A stretch of 14,579 nucleotides of DNA, taken from assembly GCA_028689195.1 (NCBI GenBank), contig JAQTWR010000023.1, positions 1 to 14,579 on the forward strand. The letters are read 5' to 3'. This DNA comes from Anaerolineales bacterium (GTDB lineage Bacteria > Chloroflexota > Anaerolineae > Anaerolineales > Villigracilaceae). Shown piece after piece: positions 7,638-13,700 of the stretch (positions are counted from its first letter, which is position 1; the number at the start of each line of letters is the position of its first letter). Under the pieces are notes generated by a model. It ran no database searches. It saw only the letters and a list, made by a program, of their open reading frames with translations, and had not been told where the DNA came from. The translations under genes and the position numbers were made by a program.

Positions 7638-8105
7638 CTATTCAAGCAATGATACAACATCCGCGTTCTTTAATGCGATTTGAAGATCCGCGCTTTTCAA
7701 GATGATTGCCCTGTCGCGCATTCCCGAACCTATGGAAATTTCCTCTTCGTCGAATACGCGCGATTCGATCAACACTCGAATTTGTTTCCGTAGCCCCAAA
7801 GGTCCCACCGTCCCGATTTTATATCCCGTCGCGGCAAAGACTTCGTCTTCCGTCGCCATCGTGACGCGCGAACGCCCAAGATATTTCCGCAGCGCCTTCC
7901 ACGAAATTTGCCCCGAACCCGCGACAAGCGCCATCACAAATTCGTCTTCCGAAACGCGGAACAGAATGCTCCTCACAATTTGCGAAACCCGCTGACCGCG
8001 TTCGCCCGCCGCCTGCTCAAACGAAACGACGGGATTTTTGTGATGAAATACTTTATGCGGAATATCGAGCTTTGTTAAAGCAAGGCTGACTGGCGGCGCG
8101 TCCAT
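7638..8105 (-). CDS. YbaK/EbsC-family aminoacyl-tRNA deacylase
   Basis: A 155-residue single-domain protein of the YbaK/ProX/INS family, which hydrolyses mischarged tRNA (for example Cys- or Ala-tRNA-Pro). Features visible are the N-terminal IPHKVFHH strand, the VSQIVRSILFRV segment containing the position of the family's conserved lysine (here Arg), VMALVAGSGQISWKALRKYLG, and the C-terminal turn ATGYKIGTVGPLGL with a family GxxPG-like loop (here VGPLG). The exact tRNA substrate cannot be read from sequence. The ATG at 8105 is preferred because GGAGAGG lies 10 bp upstream; an in-frame TTG 9 bp earlier is too close to it. The gap to the upstream gene is 1 bp. Confidence 0.82.
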   Translation of the reverse strand: MDAPPVSLALTKLDIPHKVFHHKNPVVSFEQAAGERGQRVSQIVRSILFRVSEDEFVMALVAGSGQISWKALRKYLGRSRVTMATEDEVFAATGYKIGTVGPLGLRKQIRVLIESRVFDEEEISIGSGMRDRAIILKSADLQIALKNADVVSLLE

Positions 8106-8106
8106 T

Positions 8107-9360
8107 TTATCCAAACCTCTCCGCCCGCAGCGGACTTAAATCGAACGCCGTTTCTTTCCCGTTGACCAGTTCTGCTACAACCTGCCCCGTGCCGGGTCCC
8201 AGCGATAAGCCCAGCATGGCATGACCTGTGGCGAGGATTAAATTCTCATATCGCGGGGCGCGCCCAATGATGGGCGCTCCATCGGGCGTGACGGGACGCA
8301 GCCCCGCCCAGGTCTCTTTAATATCAAGTTTTTCATCGAGGGCTATATATTCGCGGACGGAATTTTCGAGCCGTTGTATCCAAAGCGGATTTGGGGTCAT
8401 GCTGTAATTGCCCACTTCAAGCCGTCCCGTGAAGCGCAAGAGATCGCCCATCGGCGAGACCGCGATCCTGCGCTCGCCGAGAATCAACGCATGGCGCGGC
8501 ATTTGTTTGTTCGCGGTCATAGTCAGGCTGTATCCGCGCGCGGGTTGGACGGGAATATTCAACTTCAAACCCCGCGCCGCTAACGGAGAAAACGCGCCCG
8601 CGGCGAGGATGATCTGCCCGGCTTCGAAATCATCCGCGTCCGTTTTGACTTTGGTTATTTTTCCATTCGCCGATTCGAAACCTGTGACGGATGTGTTTTC
8701 GCGCGTCTCAGCGCCCATTGCGCGCACGCGTTCGCTTAAGGATTCGAGAAACAACGCGGGATGTAAATGCGCGTCGCCCGTAAAATGCACGCCGCCGATC
8801 ACATCGTCCAGCGCGGCAGGTTCGACCTCGCGCACTTTCGATTTGTCGTATACGCTTACGGGAACGCCGTGCTTCAGCATGAACTCGGCTTCGATCTGCC
8901 CTTCATGGAAACCTTTTTCGTTTTTATATAAATTGAGAAAACCCTTTTCCTGATAATGGCACTCAAATTTTTCTTCGGCGATCATTTGCGAGAAATTTTT
9001 TGCGCTTAATTGTCCAAGACTGGATAGCGGGGAAATTGAGCGCTGCACGTTTGCTTCGCTGCATGAAGCAGCAAATTGGATGAGCCACAAAATATATTTT
9101 GGGTCAAGGCTGATTTTCATCCCAAAGGGACTGCGCGCGGGATCGAGCGCCCACTTAAGCGCGGAAGTTACCACCCCGGGCGCCGCAAGCGGAATGATAT
9201 GACTCGGCACAATATGTCCCGCGTTGCCCGAGCCGCTGCCTTTCCCGATTTCTTTCGCGTCGAGGATGGTTACTTTGCGTCCCGATTTCAAAAGGTAATA
9301 GGCGCAACTTAACCCGACAGGTCCGCCGCCGATGATGAGGATGTCCGTTTTGATAGTCAT
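8107..9360 (-). CDS. FAD-dependent D-amino acid dehydrogenase (DadA-like)
   Basis: Flavin oxidoreductase of the DAO/DadA superfamily, expected to oxidise a D-amino acid or cyclic imino acid (for instance D-hydroxyproline) and pass electrons to the membrane chain. The ADP-binding motif IIGGGPVGLSCAYYL starts at residue 9. GSGSGNAGHIVPS follows, the substrate-side core contains HLHPALFL, and the C-terminal FAD contact is ATGHAMLGLSLGPGTGQ. At 417 aa it matches the family length. The ATG at 9360 is chosen because AAAGGA lies about 8 bp upstream and the Rossmann motif follows at once; the in-frame extension up to 9435 reads through an intergenic-type motif. First gene of the dadA-like/deacylase/folK operon. 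The substrate is not determinable here. Confidence 0.85.
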   Translation of the reverse strand: MTIKTDILIIGGGPVGLSCAYYLLKSGRKVTILDAKEIGKGSGSGNAGHIVPSHIIPLAAPGVVTSALKWALDPARSPFGMKISLDPKYILWLIQFAASCSEANVQRSISPLSSLGQLSAKNFSQMIAEEKFECHYQEKGFLNLYKNEKGFHEGQIEAEFMLKHGVPVSVYDKSKVREVEPAALDDVIGGVHFTGDAHLHPALFLESLSERVRAMGAETRENTSVTGFESANGKITKVKTDADDFEAGQIILAAGAFSPLAARGLKLNIPVQPARGYSLTMTANKQMPRHALILGERRIAVSPMGDLLRFTGRLEVGNYSMTPNPLWIQRLENSVREYIALDEKLDIKETWAGLRPVTPDGAPIIGRAPRYENLILATGHAMLGLSLGPGTGQVVAELVNGKETAFDLSPLRAERFG

Positions 9361-9423
9361 TGTGAATTCCTTTGTAACAAAGATGACTGCGCGTAAACTT
9401 TTTATCGCGAAGACCGCAAAGTA

Positions 9424-9573
9424 TGCAGTCTCCATTTTGCCACAGAATATTCATTTGCGGCATTGTCAATGTATCTACTTTTCCCGTCGTCTATTACAAT
9501 CAGCGCATTACAAATAACCCTGAACGCGCCGTTGATGCGGCGGACTTCAGGGTTGCGTAAGATGGAGACTGCA
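9424..9573. repeat. 12-bp inverted repeat spanning a divergent intergenic region
   Basis: TGCAGTCTCCAT (9424-9435) and its exact reverse complement (9562-9573) bracket the gap between the dehydrogenase and thioesterase genes; the right copy contains the thioesterase ribosome site. Between them a stem-loop (9518-9524 with 9546-9552, inner 9527-9531 with 9538-9542) lies just before the thioesterase start. No convincing promoter was found in the 214-bp gap 9361-9574. Confidence 0.5.
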
Positions 9574-9574
9574 A

Positions 9575-9997
9575 ATGCCCGATATGGATTTGGAAGCCCG
9601 CATACGCTCGGTGTTCGACCGGCAGCAGATGTTGAAAACGCTCGACGCGCGCTTGATTAAGGTCAGCGCGGGAGAAGTTCAAATTGAGATGCCCTTCCAG
9701 CGCGAACTGACCCAGCAGCATGGATTTATTCACGCGGGCGCGATCACGACGCTGATTGATAACGCCTGCGGGTACGCCGCGTACACGGTGATCCCGCCGC
9801 AAGGAAGCATCCTGACGATTGAGTTCAAAGTCAATTTTATTGCCCCCGCCAAAGGAGAGAAGTTTATCGCGGTAGGCAGGGCGATTAAATCCGGGCGCAC
9901 CTTAACGATTTGCTCGGGCGAGGCTTTCGCAATCGAACGCGGAGAATCCAAACTCGTTGCGCTCATGCAGGCGACCATGATGAATCTGGATAAGTAG
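9575..9997 (+). CDS. PaaI-family hotdog thioesterase
   Basis: A 140-residue hotdog-fold acyl-CoA thioesterase. The signature HGFIHAGAITTLIDNACG (residues 49-66) has the H-G-x2-H-x-G pattern and Asp62 at the position of the catalytic acidic residue. ILTIEFKVNFIAPAKGE and the strand around GRTLTICSGEAF complete the fold. The physiological acyl-CoA is unknown; family members act on phenylacetyl-CoA or other aryl and medium-chain CoA esters. The ATG at 9575 has GGAG 7 bp upstream; Met4 is an alternative. It stands alone, divergent from the dehydrogenase operon and just ahead of the SAM riboswitch promoter. Confidence 0.88.
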   Translation: MPDMDLEARIRSVFDRQQMLKTLDARLIKVSAGEVQIEMPFQRELTQQHGFIHAGAITTLIDNACGYAAYTVIPPQGSILTIEFKVNFIAPAKGEKFIAVGRAIKSGRTLTICSGEAFAIERGESKLVALMQATMMNLDK

Positions 9998-10013
9998 CCC
10001 GCGCAATTTTTAT

Positions 10014-10042
10014 TTGACATTCCCAAACCTGCGTGATATAAG
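10014..10042 (+). promoter_or_regulatory. Strong sigma-70-type promoter for the riboswitch-ydeI-metH transcript
   Basis: TTGACA (10014-10019), a 17-bp spacer and TATAAG (10037-10042) preceded by TGA, an extended -10. Transcription would start near 10049, about 15 nt before the riboswitch. Confidence 0.85.
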
Positions 10043-10063
10043 GCTTTAACAATTGACGTTCTG

Positions 10064-10178
10064 TACTCATCCGGAGAGGCGGAGGGAACGGTCCCGCGAA
10101 GCCTCGGCAACCATGCAGCGATCGGTGATCAGTGAAGAAGGCGCTAATTTCGTCAGACGAAAGTCTGGAAGATGAGAG
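10064..10178 (+). promoter_or_regulatory. SAM-I (S-box) riboswitch
   Basis: Binds S-adenosylmethionine in the nascent transcript. The P1 helix is CTCATC (10066-10071) paired with GATGAG (10171-10176). The conserved core GAGAGGCGGAGGGAACGG then GAAGCCTCGGCAACC matches the S-box consensus, and GGCGCTAATTTC ... GGAAGATGAGAG matches the J3/4 and P4-P1 closing segment. It lies between a strong promoter and an intrinsic terminator, so high SAM should stabilise P1 and end transcription. The downstream metH, methionine synthase, is the logical target. Confidence 0.95.
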
Positions 10179-10194
10179 TCGCGCGCGTTCATTT

Positions 10195-10221
10195 CGCCTC
10201 TCTAATGAGAGGCGCTTTTTT
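10195..10221 (+). terminator. Riboswitch expression-platform terminator
   Basis: An 8-bp stem (10195-10202 with 10207-10214), loop TAAT, then C and T6 (10216-10221). The GAGAG at the 3' edge of the aptamer can pair with CTCTC of the left arm, giving a simple antiterminator alternative when SAM is absent. Confidence 0.88.
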
Positions 10222-10225
10222 GTAT

Positions 10226-10303
10226 GTCATTGCGAGGGCGATAGTCCGAAGCAATCCCTGCGATATGCGGAGATTGCATCGCCGAAGAACGGCTTGCAAT
10301 GAC
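10226..10303. repeat. MITE-like inverted repeat (GTCATTGC ... GCAATGAC)
   Basis: The outer arms GTCATTGC (10226-10233) and GCAATGAC (10296-10303) are exact complements. An inner pair GCAATC (10251-10256) and GATTGC (10272-10277) forms a second hairpin. The pattern resembles a GTCATTGCGAGG...GAAGCAATC repeat that I remember as dispersed in several bacterial genomes. It occupies nearly all the leader between the riboswitch terminator and the YdeI-family gene. Confidence 0.7.
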
Positions 10304-10321
10304 GAGAGGAATATTAATACT

Positions 10322-10663
10322 ATGGAAATCGGCGAAACAATTTACGTCGCCACGCGCGAAGAATTCCGCGAATGGTTGGAAAAAAATCACAAGACCTGCA
10401 AAGAGATTTGGTTGATCCAATATAAGAAGTTCGCGCAAAAACCTTCCATCCCGTATGCAGACGCGGTGGAAGAAGCGATCTGCTTCGGTTGGATAGACGG
10501 GTTTGAAAAAGGCATGGACGATCAACGCTTTGCCAAACGCTTTACGCCGCGCAGAACCAAATCCTTGTGGACGGAGATAAATATCGAGCGCGCGCGCAAA
10601 ATGATCGAAGAAGACAAGATGACCGAGGCGGGGCGCGCAACCTTGCCTAAGGGCGTGCATTAA
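10322..10663 (+). CDS. YdeI/OmpD-associated-family protein, C-terminally short
   Basis: At 113 aa it matches the N-terminal part of the YdeI/OmpD-associated family: FREWLEKNHKTCKEIWLIQYKK, SIPYADAVEEAICFGWIDG and RFAKRFTPRRTKSLWTEINIERARKMIEEDKMT. Family members usually continue to about 190 residues with a helical PF13376-type region; here the frame stops at AGRATLPKGVH, so roughly 75 residues are missing. The stop may be natural or a truncation. The molecular function of the family is poorly defined (linked to bacteriocin or antimicrobial-peptide protection). The ATG at 10322 has AGAGGA 11 bp upstream; an earlier in-frame start at 10172 would read through the terminator and the MITE-like repeat. 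It shares the SAM-controlled transcript with metH, 49 bp upstream. Confidence 0.8.
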   Translation: MEIGETIYVATREEFREWLEKNHKTCKEIWLIQYKKFAQKPSIPYADAVEEAICFGWIDGFEKGMDDQRFAKRFTPRRTKSLWTEINIERARKMIEEDKMTEAGRATLPKGVH

Positions 10664-10712
10664 TCGCGTTTATCTCTGCTCATCCAGATAAATTAATTTT
10701 AGGAGTAACTTA

Positions 10713-13700
10713 ATGACCCAACGCAAATATACCAACCGCCGTTACCTAGACGCGCTCGAAAAGAAAGTCCTCGTCTTCGATGGCGCCATGGGAACGAGCC
10801 TGCAATTGCAAAACCTGACCGCCGAACATTTTGGCGGCGAACAATACAACGGATGTAACGACTACCTCGTCATCTCATATCCGCAAGCCGTGGAAAAAGT
10901 CCATCGCGCGTTTTTCGAAGTCGGCGTGGATGTAATCGAAACAGACACCTTCCGCTCGAACCGTTTGACGATGAAAGAATACGGCTTGCAAGACCGCATC
11001 CTTGAAATCAACATGGCGGCGGCGTCATTGGCGCGTCGTTTGGCAGATGAATATTCGCGCGCTCCCTCACCCCTAGCCCCTCTCCCAAAGGGAGAGGGGC
11101 TAGGGGTGAGGGAAAGATTCGTCGCCGGTTCGATGGGACCCACGGGCAAACTTCCTTCCACCAACGACCCCGAACTTTCAAACATCGCCTACGACGAATT
11201 GATTGATATTTTCCGCGAGCAAGCCGTCGGATTAATTCGCGGCGGCGTGGATTTGCTGCTCATCGAAACCTCGCAGGATATTCTCGAAGTCAAAGCCGTC
11301 ATCAGCGGCATTCACAAAGCCTTCGACGAAACGCAAATTTACCTGCCCATTCAAGCGCAGGTCACGCTTGATACAACGGGACGCATGTTGCTCGGTACCG
11401 ACATCAACGCGTCGCTGACCATCCTTGAAGGCATGGGCATTGACGTGATCGGACTCAACTGCTCGACGGGACCCGAACACATGCGCGAGCCGATCCGCTT
11501 CCTCGGCGAAAATTCCACGCTGCCGGTTTCGTGCATTCCCAACGCGGGGCTTCCGCTCAACGTGGATGGGCAGGCTGTCTATCCGCTTGAACCTGAACCG
11601 TTTGCAAATGATCTCTATGAATTTGTGACCAAGCATAATATCTCCGTCGTTGGCGGATGCTGCGGTACAACGCCCGCGCACCTTAAAGCGTTGGTTGAAA
11701 AATTAAATAATCATCCAAGTCACAACCGTCCGTTGTCTTCGGTCGGTCGTCTGTCTTCCGCCATGTCCGCGATTGCCATGCGACAAGACCCCGCGCCAAC
11801 CCTGCTCGGCGAACGATGCAACGCCCAGGGTTCGCGCAAATTCAAACGACTGCTGCTCGAAGAAGATTACGACGGAATTTTAGACGTGGCGCGCGAACAG
11901 GTGGCGGGCGGCGCGCACGCGTTGGATATTTCTGTGGCGGTCACCGAGCGCGCCGACGAAGGCGAACTGATGCGTAAGGTCGTCAAGAAATTGCAAATGG
12001 GCGTGGATGTTCCGCTGGTGATTGACACCACCGAAGTGGACGTAATGGAAATTGCGCTGCAAACCGCGCCGGGTCGCTGCTTGATTAATTCGACTCATCT
12101 TGAATCGGGACGCGCAAAAGCGGATAAGATTTTCAGCCTCGCAAAAAAATATAACGCCGCCGTCATCGTTTTGACGATTGACGAAGCGGGCATGGCGAAA
12201 ACCGCGCAGCGCAAACTCGAAGTGGCGCAGCGCATTTACGACATTGCCGTCAACGAGCATGGACTCAAACCCGAAGATTTGGTCTTCGACGATTTAACTT
12301 TCACGCTCGCAACCGGCGACGTGGAATTTATCGACTCGGCAAAAGAAACCATTGAAGGCATTCGACTCATCAAACAAAACCTGCGCGGCGTGATGACTTC
12401 GCTTGGCGTAAGCAACCTCTCCTTTGGACTCGCGCCGCAGGCTCGTCCCGCGTTGAATTCCGTCATGTTGTATTACTGCGTGCAAGCGGGCTTGGATATG
12501 GCAATCGTCAATCCTGTGCATGTCAAACCCTACGCCGAAATTGACGCGGAAGAACGCAGCCTGTGCGAAGACTTGATTTTCAATCGCCGCGCAGACGCGC
12601 TGCAAAGATTCATCCAGCATTTTGAAACGGTCACGGTTTCAAACGAATCCACGCTCGCCGATCCCACCGAAGGCATGACCCCCGAACAACGCCTGCACTG
12701 GAAAATTTTGCACCGCTACAAAGACGGCGTCGAAGCGGATATTGACGAGATTATTAATCGTTCCCTCGCCCCTAGCCCCTCTCCCACAGGGAGAGGAGGA
12801 CAACTCGGGGCTGAGGACAAACCTCGCAAGTACAATCCTCGCATTCCCGACGCGCTCAAAGAACGCGTTCGCGAACTTCGCAAAAACTCCACTGAAGCGG
12901 AACAATTCATGTGGAGCGTTCTTCGCAACAGATCTTTCCACGACGCAAAATTCCGCCGCCAACACCCGATGGAAGGTTATATTCTGGATTTCTATTGCGA
13001 TGAAGCCAAACTTTGCGTTGAACTTGACGGCGGTCAACATAACGAAGATGAACAAGTTAAACACGATGAAGAGCGCGCAAAAATATTGTTGGAAAAGCAA
13101 GGCGTTCAAGTTGTTCGTTTTTGGAACAGCGATGTTTTGCATAAAACAGAAGAAGTGTTACATGTTCTTTGGGATATTCTTGACGAGCGACTCGCTCCCT
13201 CACCCCTAGCCCCTCTCCCTTTGGGAGAGGGGGATAACTCCCTTCCCACCTTGGGGGAAGGGTTGGGGATGAGGGCGCGTCAACACGAAATCGCCGTTCA
13301 CACATTGAACAATGTGTTGCTCCCTGCGATGAAAGAAGTGGGCGATAAATTCGGCGCGGGTGAATTGATTTTGCCCTTCGTGTTGCAATCTGCCGAGGTA
13401 ATGAAGAAGACCGTCAACCATCTTGAAAATTATCTTGAGAAGGTCGCGGGCGTTACCAAAGGCACGGTGGTCATCGCCACCGTTTACGGCGACGTGCATG
13501 ACATTGGCAAGAATCTTGTCAAAACGATTCTCGCCAATAACGGCTACACCGTGATTGACCTCGGCAAGCAGGTCCCCGCCGAAACGATCATCACCAAATC
13601 AGTGGAGGCGAACGCCACCGCCATTGGGCTTTCCGCGCTGCTGGTTTCCACTTCCAAGCAGATGCCGCTCATCGTCAACGAGATGCATCGTCGCGGACAT

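Larger units (their letters stand above)
12763..13275 (+). mobile_element. 513-bp in-frame element: repeat - DUF559 domain - repeat
   Basis: The segment starts with one copy of the palindrome family and ends with another. Its outer ends are partly inverted (CCCTCGCCCC at the left; CCCTCATCCC read inward from the right, 8 of 10 identical). The length is exactly 171 codons, so the metH frame is kept. Removing it rejoins the pterin-domain tail (VEADIDEIINR) to the first cap helix (RQHEIAVHTLNNVLLPAM). CGT occurs at both junctions (12759-12761 and 13278-13280), possibly a 3-bp target duplication. Composition shifts: by hand count 13021-13190 is about 40% GC against 63% for 13441-13500 in the cobalamin domain. 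No transposase motif is present. Confidence 0.8.

Noticed and set aside
9361..9435. 25-residue N-terminal extension of the DadA-like protein from 9435
   Set aside because: The Rossmann motif and a ribosome site fit the ATG at 9360. The extension covers intergenic DNA including a short dispersed CTTTGCG-type motif.
10172..10321. N-terminal extension of the YdeI-family protein from 10172
   Set aside because: It would translate through the riboswitch terminator and the MITE-like repeat. The conserved family sequence begins after the ATG at 10322.
12843..13187. DUF559 as an independent gene breaking metH into two pseudogenes
   Set aside because: There is no stop or frameshift at either boundary and no start with a ribosome site before the domain. 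The single open frame continues to the window edge with all MetH motifs intact.
12763..13275. Intein interpretation of the metH insertion
   Set aside because: There is no Cys/Ser at the start, no terminal His-Asn followed by Cys/Ser/Thr, and no Hint-type blocks. The ends are simply repeat-encoded peptides, so self-splicing is not supported.
11063..13275. CRISPR array or intrinsic terminators from the repeated GC-rich palindromes
   Set aside because: The copies are unevenly spaced and separated by coding sequence rather than spacers. No T tract follows the hairpins and they are read through as codons.
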